Part shown: piece after piece, positions 43,730 through 52,418 of the stretch
How the letters are laid out: every line of letters starts with the position of its first letter
Position numbering within the stretch: position 1 is the stretch's first letter
Assembly: GCA_903895725.1 (NCBI GenBank)
Contig: CAITUV010000047.1
Coordinates: forward strand, 124,001-188,000
Source of the DNA: an uncultured Myxococcales bacterium
GTDB lineage: Bacteria > Myxococcota_A > UBA9042 > CAIXZC01
Direction of reading: 5' to 3'
Length of the DNA stretch: 64,000 nucleotides
Notes under the pieces: generated by a model
Databases searched by the model: none
Seen by the model: only the letters and a program-made list of their open reading frames with translations
What the model was told of the DNA's origin: nothing
Translations under genes and position numbers: made by a program

Positions 43730-46700
43730 ATGATCAGGTTGTTTTCCGCGTCAGCGCTCCTGGTTCTTTGCCTGGCCGTATCGTGTTCGAACGGAGCGAA
43801 GGTCCAGCCCTTGCTCGACGGCTTCTCGGGCGAGATTCCGCTGACCGAGGATGTCGCCGATTCAGCGGCCGGCGAAACCGATGTCGCCGTGCCGGTCGAA
43901 GACGGGGTTTTCGAGCTGCCGCCCGCCCCGTGCGCCGAGGACTCCGAATGCGACGACGGCAACCCCTGCACCGACGACCAGTGCGACCCGAAGACCGGAT
44001 GTGCCCACACGGACAATACGGCGGAGTGCGACGATGGCGATGCGTGCACCGTGGGGGACAAGTGTGATGCGGGAACCTGTGCGGGAGGCAGCGCACCCGA
44101 CTGCGATGACCTCAATCCATGCACGGACGACTCGTGCCTCCCGGAAAGCGGATGCCAGCACGAGCCCAACTCCCTCTCGTGCGATGACGACGATGCCTGT
44201 ACGGCGGACGACAAGTGCGCTGGCGGCACCTGTGCGGGCCAGCCTCTCAGCTGCGACGATGGCAACGCCTGCACTACCGACACGTGCGCTTCGGAGTCCG
44301 GCTGTCTGTACGAGAACAACATCGACCCCTGCGACGACGGCAACGGCTGCACGATCAACGACCATTGTACCGAGGGAAGCTGTGCGGGCGAGACCACTCC
44401 GGAGTGCGCCTGCGAAAACGACGCAGCCTGCGTCAAGTTCGACGACGACGACCTCTGCAACGGGGTGATCAAGTGCATCGACGGGCTGTGTGCTCTAGCC
44501 CTGGATACCGTGGTGCAGTGCCCTGTCGAAGGGTCGGTACCCTGCACGGCATCGCAGTGCGACCCGCAGTCGGGCCTGTGTGTGGACGTGCCGCTGGAAG
44601 ACGGTACCTCCTGCGAGGACGGCGACCTCTGCACGGCCGGCGATGCCTGCCTGGCCGGCGCCTGCGTTGCGGGGGACGCAATCGACTGTGACGATGGGAA
44701 CCCGTGCAGCGATGACTCGTGCGACCCGTTCCTGGGGTGTATCTATGGGGCCAACCTGCTTGCGTGTGACGATTCCAGCGCCTGCACGGTCGACGACGCA
44801 TGTGCGGAATTCGAATGCGTCGGCAAGGCCCTCGAGTGTGCGGACGACAACGCCTGCACGGACGACTCGTGCGACCCGCTCGTCGGGTGTGTCTTCCTGA
44901 ACAACTCGATCCCCTGCAACGACGGGAACCTGTGCACCGAGGCCGACACCTGCCAGGAGGGCCAGTGCTTCGGCGACGTGCTCCTGTGCGACGACGCAAA
45001 CCCCTGCACCACGGATTCGTGCGATCCGGCAGTCGGGTGCGTGTTCGCCCCCAACTCCGAGCTGTGCGACGACGGGACGGCATGCACGAACGGCGATGTT
45101 TGCAAGGACGGGGCCTGTGTCGGAACCACGGTCGCCTGCGACGACGCCAACTCCTGTACCGACGATACCTGCGATCCGGCCGCGGGTTGCGTCTTCACGA
45201 ACAACCAGGCCGGTTGCGACGACGGCACGGCATGTACCCAGAACGATTCCTGCGTCGACGGCAAATGCGTCGGGGAGTCCCTGAGCTGCGACGACGGTAA
45301 CCCCTGCACGGACGACACCTGCGACCCGACCGTCGGCTGCCAGATTGTTCCCAACGTTTCCCCCTGCGATGACAAGAATGCCTGCACCACGGGCGATGTC
45401 TGCCAGGGTGGGAAGTGTGTCGGACAGGCCCTGTCCTGTGACGACACCAATCCATGCACCGATGACACCTGCGACCCGGGGTCCGGCTGCACCCATTCCA
45501 ACAACGCGGCGACCTGCTCCGACTCCGATGCCTGCACGGACAAGGACGTCTGCAAGAACGGTGCGTGCGTCGGCACCCCGCTCACCTGCAATGACGGGAA
45601 TCCGTGCACGGACGACTCGTGCGACAAGGTGGCCGGCTGCAAGTTCGTCAACAATGCAGCACCCTGCAACGACAACAACGCCTGCACCACCAGCGATACC
45701 TGCAAGGATGGCAAGTGTGCAGGCGGGACGGCGCTCGTCTGTGACGACAAGAACGTCTGCACTTCCGAGACCTGCCTCCCGGCCGTTGGTTGCGTGTACG
45801 CCAACAACCAGAACCCGTGCGACAACGGCAACCTGTGCGACGAGGGTGATGCCTGCAAGGATGGCGGGTGCGTCGGTGGCGCCGCCAAGATCTGCCAGGA
45901 CGGCAACTCGTGCACGACCGACTCCTGCGAGCCGACCAAGGGGTGCACGTATACGGCCCTCCAGGATGGGTCCGTCTGCGACGACGGAAGCGCCTGCACA
46001 AGCGGCGATGTCTGCACCGGGGGCAAATGCGTCGGCAAGGGCAAGATCTGCGATGACGGCAAGCTCTGCACGACCGATTCGTGCAATCCGGTCACCAACC
46101 AGTGTGTGTTCGAATTCAATACGCTTCCCTGCGACGACGGCAACGCCTGCACGGTGGGGGATGCTTGCAGCTCCGGGGTCTGCACGCCCAGCTCGAAGCT
46201 CAGCTGCGACGATGCCAACCCCTGCACGACGGATTCGTGTGATCCGGTTCTCGCCTGCCTCCACGTGAACAACACGCTGGCCTGCGACGACCAGAATGCC
46301 TGCACCACCGGTGACGCATGCAAGAGCGGAGTGTGCGTAGGGACCGCCAAGGTCTGCAACGACGCAAACGTCTGCACGAACGACTCGTGCGACGGGACGA
46401 CGGGCAACTGCAAGTACACGCCCAACGCGAATCCGTGCAACGACGGCAATGTGTGCACGACGGGGGACGTCTGCTCCGCCTCGGTCTGCGGCGGCACTCC
46501 GGTGGTTTGCGACGACAAGAACTCCTGCACCGTGGACTCCTGCATCTCCCCGGTGGGCTGCACGTACGTGGCCAAGCCGGAGGGCTCTGCCTGCGACGAC
46601 GGGACCAAGTGCACGGCACCCGACGTCTGCAAGGCAGGGACTTGCGTGGGAGCAGCAGTCGTCTGTGACGACGGGAACGTCTGCACCGACGACTCCTGTG

Positions 46701-47917
46701 ACCCGGCCACGGGCTGCCTGACGCAGAACAACACGGCTGCCTGTAGCGACGGCAGCCTCTGCACGACCGGAGACATCTGTGCGGGCGGAAAGTGTTCGGG
46801 GACCCCGATTGTCTGTGACGACAAGAATGCCTGCACGCTGGACTCGTGCGTGCCCGCGACCGGCTGCAGCTTCGGACCGCTGCCCGACGCAACCAAGTGT
46901 GATGACGGGACGGCCTGCACGACTGCCGATGCCTGCCTTGCGGGCAAGTGCGTGGGCACGGCCCTTGTCTGCAACGACAACAACCCGTGCACCAACGACA
47001 GCTGCGACCCGCTGACGGGATGCGTGTTCACCAACAACTCGAACCCCTGCTCCGACGGCAGCGCGTGCACCGCCGGGGACGTGTGCACTGCAGGCAAGTG
47101 CGTCGGTACGCCGGTAACTTGCGACGACAAGAACCCCTGCACCAACGATTCGTGCGTCCCTGCCTCGGGCTGCGTGTACGTGAACAACACGCTTCCCTGC
47201 GACGACGGGAACGTCTGCACCGGCGGCGACGTGTGTGCTGCCGGCTCGTGCAAGGCCGGGACGGTGAACCTGTGCACAGGGTGCAATCCGACCGGCAAGC
47301 CGGGGTGCAACGGCTGTGCGTGCGAGAAGTGCGTCTGCACCATGGACCCGACCTGTTGCACCGTGGACTGGGACGCCGACTGCGTGAACCTGTGCAAGAA
47401 CTCCTCCTGCCCGCAGACCTGCCAGATGAATGGATGCAACGTGCTGCCGCAGAAGGGGTGCGGCGGATGCGGATGCGAAGCATGTGTCTGTGCGCTGTAT
47501 CCGAGCTGCTGCACGACGGCCTGGGATGCCACGTGTGCCCAGGCGTGCAAGACCAACTGCGGCTCGGCATGCGGCGGAGCAGGCGGTGCCGGCTGTCAGG
47601 CCATCTGGGGCGGCGGGGGCGGCTGTGGAGGCTGTGCCTGTGAGAAGGCGGTCTGCGCGGCGGATCCATACTGCTGCAACACGTCCTGGGACCAGCTCTG
47701 CGTGACCGAGTGCAAGAACTGGTCTATGGCCCACTGCGCCAAGACGGGGGGCCAGGGCTGCCGGACTCATTCCCACGGCGGTTGCCACAACTGCCCTTGT
47801 CAGACGTCGGTCTGCCTGGCCATGCCGGGCTGTTGCTTCGGCGGCGGCGGCGGCGGCGGTCAGTGGACCAACCAATGTGTCGCTGCGTGCGAGCAGGCCG
47901 GCTACGTGTGCAAATAG
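43730..47917 (+). CDS. CT-D-C repeat lipoprotein with four-unit CC-WD-C domain (paralogue 1)
   Basis: 1395 aa. The ATG at 43730 has GGAGG upstream. Lipobox AVSC gives C19. After an acidic tether come about 41 short Dicty_CTDC-like units that alternate between an NPCTDDSC form and an xACTxGDxC form (about 65-1180), giving a double unit of about 55 residues. A conserved break near residue 220 (ECACENDAAC, LCNGVIKC) is shared with its paralogues. The C-terminal 210 residues hold four repeats of GCxxCxCExxVCxxDPxCCxxxWDxxCxxxC; the fourth has a Gly-rich insertion and lacks the WD. Related genes follow at 48091 and 52419. Likely a long disulfide-bonded surface fibre with a distinct head; ligand unknown. 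Confidence 0.87.
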   Translation: MIRLFSASALLVLCLAVSCSNGAKVQPLLDGFSGEIPLTEDVADSAAGETDVAVPVEDGVFELPPAPCAEDSECDDGNPCTDDQCDPKTGCAHTDNTAECDDGDACTVGDKCDAGTCAGGSAPDCDDLNPCTDDSCLPESGCQHEPNSLSCDDDDACTADDKCAGGTCAGQPLSCDDGNACTTDTCASESGCLYENNIDPCDDGNGCTINDHCTEGSCAGETTPECACENDAACVKFDDDDLCNGVIKCIDGLCALALDTVVQCPVEGSVPCTASQCDPQSGLCVDVPLEDGTSCEDGDLCTAGDACLAGACVAGDAIDCDDGNPCSDDSCDPFLGCIYGANLLACDDSSACTVDDACAEFECVGKALECADDNACTDDSCDPLVGCVFLNNSIPCNDGNLCTEADTCQEGQCFGDVLLCDDANPCTTDSCDPAVGCVFAPNSELCDDGTACTNGDVCKDGACVGTTVACDDANSCTDDTCDPAAGCVFTNNQAGCDDGTACTQNDSCVDGKCVGESLSCDDGNPCTDDTCDPTVGCQIVPNVSPCDDKNACTTGDVCQGGKCVGQALSCDDTNPCTDDTCDPGSGCTHSNNAATCSDSDACTDKDVCKNGACVGTPLTCNDGNPCTDDSCDKVAGCKFVNNAAPCNDNNACTTSDTCKDGKCAGGTALVCDDKNVCTSETCLPAVGCVYANNQNPCDNGNLCDEGDACKDGGCVGGAAKICQDGNSCTTDSCEPTKGCTYTALQDGSVCDDGSACTSGDVCTGGKCVGKGKICDDGKLCTTDSCNPVTNQCVFEFNTLPCDDGNACTVGDACSSGVCTPSSKLSCDDANPCTTDSCDPVLACLHVNNTLACDDQNACTTGDACKSGVCVGTAKVCNDANVCTNDSCDGTTGNCKYTPNANPCNDGNVCTTGDVCSASVCGGTPVVCDDKNSCTVDSCISPVGCTYVAKPEGSACDDGTKCTAPDVCKAGTCVGAAVVCDDGNVCTDDSCDPATGCLTQNNTAACSDGSLCTTGDICAGGKCSGTPIVCDDKNACTLDSCVPATGCSFGPLPDATKCDDGTACTTADACLAGKCVGTALVCNDNNPCTNDSCDPLTGCVFTNNSNPCSDGSACTAGDVCTAGKCVGTPVTCDDKNPCTNDSCVPASGCVYVNNTLPCDDGNVCTGGDVCAAGSCKAGTVNLCTGCNPTGKPGCNGCACEKCVCTMDPTCCTVDWDADCVNLCKNSSCPQTCQMNGCNVLPQKGCGGCGCEACVCALYPSCCTTAWDATCAQACKTNCGSACGGAGGAGCQAIWGGGGGCGGCACEKAVCAADPYCCNTSWDQLCVTECKNWSMAHCAKTGGQGCRTHSHGGCHNCPCQTSVCLAMPGCCFGGGGGGGQWTNQCVAACEQAGYVCK

Positions 47918-47948
47918 GGGCGGCCTCCGCCACAATAGGGAGCCGCCC
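47918..47948 (+). terminator. GC hairpin after paralogue 1 (weak terminator candidate)
   Basis: Arms GGGCGGC (47918-47924) and GCCGCCC (47942-47948), starting one base after the stop codon. Only two T residues follow, so it may be an RNA-stabilising hairpin rather than a true terminator. Confidence 0.4.
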
Positions 47949-48007
47949 TTCGGCCGTCGCCGGGTTCTGGCGCTTCTCGCACCTCTGACGGTTCATCTCA
48001 CGCGCAT

Positions 48008-48036
48008 TTGACACGCGCCTGTGGGATGGGTATATT
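48008..48036 (+). promoter_or_regulatory. Predicted strong promoter, second tandem paralogue
   Basis: -35 TTGACA (48008-48013), 17-base spacer, -10 TATATT (48031-48036): a near-consensus sigma-70 site. The -10 box ends 55 bases before the ATG at 48091. Confidence 0.78.
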
Positions 48037-48090
48037 CTCGCACCGAGAACTGCTTTATTCCCAATTGTGCCGTCAAGGCGGGAGGAAACG

Positions 48091-51000
48091 ATGAGAGCTC
48101 TACGGTTGGTGTGCGTGGCAGCGGTGCTGGTTGCCCTGGGGGCCTGCACCGGCGGAACAGGAATTACCCCGAGCGCGGATATTGCTGGGGAAGACGGAAC
48201 CATCGGCGATGCCGGCGGCGACGTCGGCGTTGAGCCGGATGTCGTGAATCCGGACGTCCCGGTCAACCCGGATGTGCCCGTTGGTGACGGAGTGCTGCCA
48301 CCGTGTGCGGATGATTCCGAATGCAACGACGACAATCCGTGTACCACCGACAAGTGTGACCCCAAGGCCGGCTGTACCCACGAGAACAACACGGATCCGT
48401 GCGACGACGGCGACCAGTGCACGGTCGAGGACAAGTGCGCGGACGGTGCCTGCGTTGCCGGCAACGGCGTCGACTGCGACGACCTCAACGCCTGCACCGA
48501 CGACTCCTGCATCCCCGAGAGCGGCTGCGAGCACACCAACAACGTGCTCAGCTGCGACGACGGCGACGCCTGCACCGTGGGTGATGCCTGCGTCGACGGC
48601 CAGTGCGGAGCCGGAACGGCCCTCGAGTGCAAGGACGAGAATCCCTGCACGACGGACAAGTGCGACCAGGAGAAGGGGTGCGTGTTCGAGAACAACACCG
48701 ACCCCTGCGACGACGGCAACGGCTGCACCACGGACGACACGTGCAAGGATGGTGCGTGTGCGGGCTCGGTCACTCCGGACTGCGAGTGCGTGAAGGACGA
48801 GGAGTGCGCCGAGTTCGAAGACGGCAACCTCTGCAACGGCACGCTCAAGTGCATCGACAAGCTGTGTGCGGTCGACGAAACCACCGTGATCGTCTGCTCC
48901 ACCGAGGGTATCCCGGCCTGCACCGTCGCCGAGTGCGTCCCCGAGACCGGCGAGTGCAAGCAGGCCCCCGAGGCGAACGAAACCCCTTGCGACGACGGCA
49001 ACTTCTGCACCGGAGCGGACGCCTGCGTCGACGGCCTGTGCGTCGGAACCGAGATCGAGTGCGATGACGCGAACGGATGCAGCGACGACTCGTGCGACCC
49101 GACCGTCGGCTGCGTGTTCATCCCGAACACTGCCGAGTGCGATGATGCGAGCGCCTGCACGAAGGAAGACAAGTGCGTCGAGTTCGAGTGCGTCGGGACG
49201 GTCATCGAATGCGTGGACGACAATCCGTGCACCGACGACACGTGCGACGCGGCCACGGGCTGCACCTTCCTCAACAATACCGCCATCTGCACCGACGGCA
49301 ACCTCTGCACCGAGGGCGACGTTTGCGTCGATGGGGTCTGCGGCGGCGATGTGGTCATCTGCGATGACGGCAATCCCTGCACCACCGATTCCTGCGACCC
49401 CGCAGTGGGTTGCGTCTATGCCAACAATGACCTCGCTTGCGACGACCTGAGCGCATGCACCGAGAAAGACGTGTGCAAAGACGGCGTCTGCGTGGGCGAG
49501 ACCGTGTCGTGCGACGACAAGAATCCTTGCACCGACGACTCCTGCGACCCTGCGACCGGCTGTGTCAACGTCAACAACGTGTCGGGCTGTGACGATGGCA
49601 ATGCCTGCACGGAAAAGGACGTCTGCCTGGACGGCAAGTGCGCCGGCGTCGCCCTGGTCTGCAACGACGGCAACCCCTGCACCGATGATTCCTGCGACCC
49701 CGAGAAGGGCTGCCTCTTCGTCAACAACACCCTGACCTGCGACGACGGCAGCGCCTGCACGGCCAAGGACGTCTGCAAGGACGGCGTCTGCGCCGGCGTC
49801 TCCATCACCTGCGATGATGCCAACCCGTGCACGGATGACTCCTGTGACCCGGCCAAGGGGTGCGTGTTTGCCAACAACACCGCCTCCTGCGACGACACCA
49901 ATGCCTGCACCGAGAAGGACGTCTGCAAGGACGGCCAGTGCGTCGGAGTGCAGCTGACCTGCAACGACGGCAACCCCTGCACGGACGACACCTGCGACAA
50001 GGTGGCCGGCTGCACCTACACCAACAACACTCTGGTCTGCAACGACAACAACGCCTGCACGGACGGCGACGTCTGCAAGGATGGCAAGTGCAACTCCGGT
50101 GCAGCGCTCGTTTGCGACGACAAGAACGTCTGCACCTCGGACACCTGCGTGCCCGCCGTCGGTTGCGTGTATGTGAACAACCTCAATCCGTGCGACAACG
50201 GCAACAAGTGCGACGAAGGCGATTCCTGCAAGGATGGCCAGTGCGTCGGCGGGAACAAGAAGGTCTGCGACGACAACAACCCCTGCACGACCGACACGTG
50301 CGACCCGGCAACGGGATGCGTGTTTGCCAACCTCCCGGACAACACCCTCTGCGACGATGGCAGCGCTTGCACGAGCGGCGACAAGTGCACCGCCGGCAAG
50401 TGCGTGGGAGTCGGCAAGATCTGCAACGACAACAACCCCTGCACCACCGATTCCTGCAATCCCGTCAACCAGAACTGCATCTTCGAAAACAACACGCTGC
50501 CCTGTGACGACAAGAACGCCTGCACCACCGGCGATACCTGCAACACGGGCAAGTGCGTGCCGACCGGCACGTTGAACTGCGACGACAAGAATCCCTGCAC
50601 GAACGACTCCTGCGACCCCGTCCAGGGATGCCTGCACGTGAACAACACCAACGCGTGCGACGATGCCAACCTCTGCACCACGGGCGACAAGTGCGCTGCG
50701 GGCAAGTGCGTGGGGACTCCCAAGGTCTGCAACGACCTCAACGTCTGCACCGACGACTCCTGCGATGCCAAGACCGGCAACTGCGTGTACGCCAACAACA
50801 CCAGCCCGTGCAACGACGGCAATGTCTGCACAAGCGGTGACGTGTGCAACGCCGGCAAGTGCGCCGGGACGCCGCTCGTTTGCGACGACAAGAACCCGTG
50901 CACGAAGGATTCCTGCGTGTCCCCGACCGGCTGCGTCTACGTGAACGTGGCCAACGGGACCCAGTGCGACGATGGCAGCAAGTGCACGAGCTTCGACATC

Positions 51001-52272
51001 TGCATCACGGGCAAGTGCACCGGCATTTCGGTCAACTGCAATGACAACAACGTCTGCACGAGCGACTCCTGCGACCCGGCCACCGGCTGCGTCTACAAGA
51101 ACAACACCAGCGCCTGCAACGACAACAACGCCTGCACCTCGGGTGATACCTGTGCGGACGGCAAGTGCGTGGGCAAGGCGATCGTCTGCGACGACAAGAA
51201 CACCTGCACCTCGGACTCGTGCAACCCCGCTTCCGGCTGCGTCTACACGGCCCTGCCGTTCGGGGCCAAGTGCACCGACGGCAACGCATGCACCACCGGC
51301 GACATCTGCATCGGCACGTTCTGCTTCGGCCAGGCGCTGACCTGCAACGACAACAACGTCTGCACGAACGACTCCTGCAACCCGGCGACGGGATGTGTCT
51401 TCACGAACAACACGAACGCCTGCGACGACGCCAATGCGTGCACGTCGGCCGACAAGTGTGCGGACGGCAAGTGCGCCGGGGCTCCGATCAAGTGCGACGA
51501 CTTGAACCCCTGCACCGATGACTCGTGCGATCCGGCGACCGGGTGCAAGTTCGTGAACAACACGGCTGCATGCGACGACGGCAACTCGTGCACGGTCGGC
51601 GATGCCTGCTCGGCCGGCACCTGCAAGCCCGGCGCGACGAACCTGTGCACCGGCTGTTCGGCACAGGAGAAGCCCGGGTGCAACGGATGTGCGTGCGAGA
51701 AGTGCGTATGTGCCATGGATCCCACCTGCTGCTCGGTGGCGTGGGATGCCGATTGCGTGAACCTCTGCAAGAACTCCTCCTGCCCGCAGACCTGCCAGCT
51801 CAACGGCTGCAATACGCTGCAGCAGAAGGGCTGTGGCGGATGTGCATGCGAGAAGGCTGTCTGCGCAGCGGACGCCTTCTGCTGCAACGTCACGTGGGAC
51901 AGCATCTGTGCCGACGAGTGCAAGACCGTGGGCAACTCGGTCTGCGGTGCTCCGGGCGGTGCAGGCTGTACCTCGTCCCTGGCAGGAGAGAAGGGATGCG
52001 GCGGCTGCCCCTGTGAGAAGGCCGTCTGCGCCCTCGACCCGTACTGCTGCAACACCGCCTGGGACGGCATCTGCGTCAGCGAGTGCAAGAACAACGCCGT
52101 GGCCCACTGCGCCAACTCGGGCGGCCAGGGCTGCCGCGTGCACGCCACCAAGGGGTGCGGCGGCTGCGTGTGCGAGAAGGAAGTCTGCGCGAAGGATCCG
52201 GCCTGCTGCAACAATCAGTGGGATGCCTTCTGCGTGGTCGCCTGCGCCAACCTCGGCTACCTCTGCAAGTAA
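48091..52272 (+). CDS. CT-D-C repeat lipoprotein with four-unit CC-WD-C domain (paralogue 2)
   Basis: 1393 aa from the ATG at 48091 (GGAGGAAACG directly upstream; an earlier in-frame start would add eight charged residues). Lipobox LGAC gives C19. The acidic tether contains a short tandem PDV repeat (NPDVPVNPDVPV). About 40 alternating CT-D-C units follow, with the same internal break (DCECVKDEEC, LCNGTLKC) and the same C-terminal domain as paralogue 1. Here all four repeats keep the WD motif (AWDADC, TWDSIC, AWDGIC, QWDAFC). Nearly the same length as paralogue 1 (1393 vs 1395 aa), which points to a whole-gene duplication. Outer-membrane-anchored; function unknown. Confidence 0.87.
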   Translation: MRALRLVCVAAVLVALGACTGGTGITPSADIAGEDGTIGDAGGDVGVEPDVVNPDVPVNPDVPVGDGVLPPCADDSECNDDNPCTTDKCDPKAGCTHENNTDPCDDGDQCTVEDKCADGACVAGNGVDCDDLNACTDDSCIPESGCEHTNNVLSCDDGDACTVGDACVDGQCGAGTALECKDENPCTTDKCDQEKGCVFENNTDPCDDGNGCTTDDTCKDGACAGSVTPDCECVKDEECAEFEDGNLCNGTLKCIDKLCAVDETTVIVCSTEGIPACTVAECVPETGECKQAPEANETPCDDGNFCTGADACVDGLCVGTEIECDDANGCSDDSCDPTVGCVFIPNTAECDDASACTKEDKCVEFECVGTVIECVDDNPCTDDTCDAATGCTFLNNTAICTDGNLCTEGDVCVDGVCGGDVVICDDGNPCTTDSCDPAVGCVYANNDLACDDLSACTEKDVCKDGVCVGETVSCDDKNPCTDDSCDPATGCVNVNNVSGCDDGNACTEKDVCLDGKCAGVALVCNDGNPCTDDSCDPEKGCLFVNNTLTCDDGSACTAKDVCKDGVCAGVSITCDDANPCTDDSCDPAKGCVFANNTASCDDTNACTEKDVCKDGQCVGVQLTCNDGNPCTDDTCDKVAGCTYTNNTLVCNDNNACTDGDVCKDGKCNSGAALVCDDKNVCTSDTCVPAVGCVYVNNLNPCDNGNKCDEGDSCKDGQCVGGNKKVCDDNNPCTTDTCDPATGCVFANLPDNTLCDDGSACTSGDKCTAGKCVGVGKICNDNNPCTTDSCNPVNQNCIFENNTLPCDDKNACTTGDTCNTGKCVPTGTLNCDDKNPCTNDSCDPVQGCLHVNNTNACDDANLCTTGDKCAAGKCVGTPKVCNDLNVCTDDSCDAKTGNCVYANNTSPCNDGNVCTSGDVCNAGKCAGTPLVCDDKNPCTKDSCVSPTGCVYVNVANGTQCDDGSKCTSFDICITGKCTGISVNCNDNNVCTSDSCDPATGCVYKNNTSACNDNNACTSGDTCADGKCVGKAIVCDDKNTCTSDSCNPASGCVYTALPFGAKCTDGNACTTGDICIGTFCFGQALTCNDNNVCTNDSCNPATGCVFTNNTNACDDANACTSADKCADGKCAGAPIKCDDLNPCTDDSCDPATGCKFVNNTAACDDGNSCTVGDACSAGTCKPGATNLCTGCSAQEKPGCNGCACEKCVCAMDPTCCSVAWDADCVNLCKNSSCPQTCQLNGCNTLQQKGCGGCACEKAVCAADAFCCNVTWDSICADECKTVGNSVCGAPGGAGCTSSLAGEKGCGGCPCEKAVCALDPYCCNTAWDGICVSECKNNAVAHCANSGGQGCRVHATKGCGGCVCEKEVCAKDPACCNNQWDAFCVVACANLGYLCK

Positions 52273-52337
52273 GCCCTGAGCGACTCTCCTGAGCAGCTCC
52301 CAGGCTGCGTATTCCTTCCCCCTCAAGCAACCGACCA

Positions 52338-52366
52338 TTGACAGCACGGGGGGAGGTCCGTATAGT
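52338..52366 (+). promoter_or_regulatory. Predicted strong promoter, third tandem paralogue
   Basis: -35 TTGACA (52338-52343), 17-base spacer, -10 TATAGT (52361-52366). The -10 box ends 53 bases before the ATG at 52419, nearly the same distance as in the two paralogues upstream. Confidence 0.78.
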
Positions 52367-52418
52367 GCGCCCGCTTTTCTACCCTGAAACATCAGCCCTT
52401 CGGGCAAAGGAGGATGAG

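Noticed and set aside
44495..52407. Minus-strand open frames of 1146 and 1435 codons opposite paralogues 1 and 2
   Set aside because: Same antisense effect of GAC/TGC-rich repeat codons; they cross plus-strand promoters and have no coding signature of their own.
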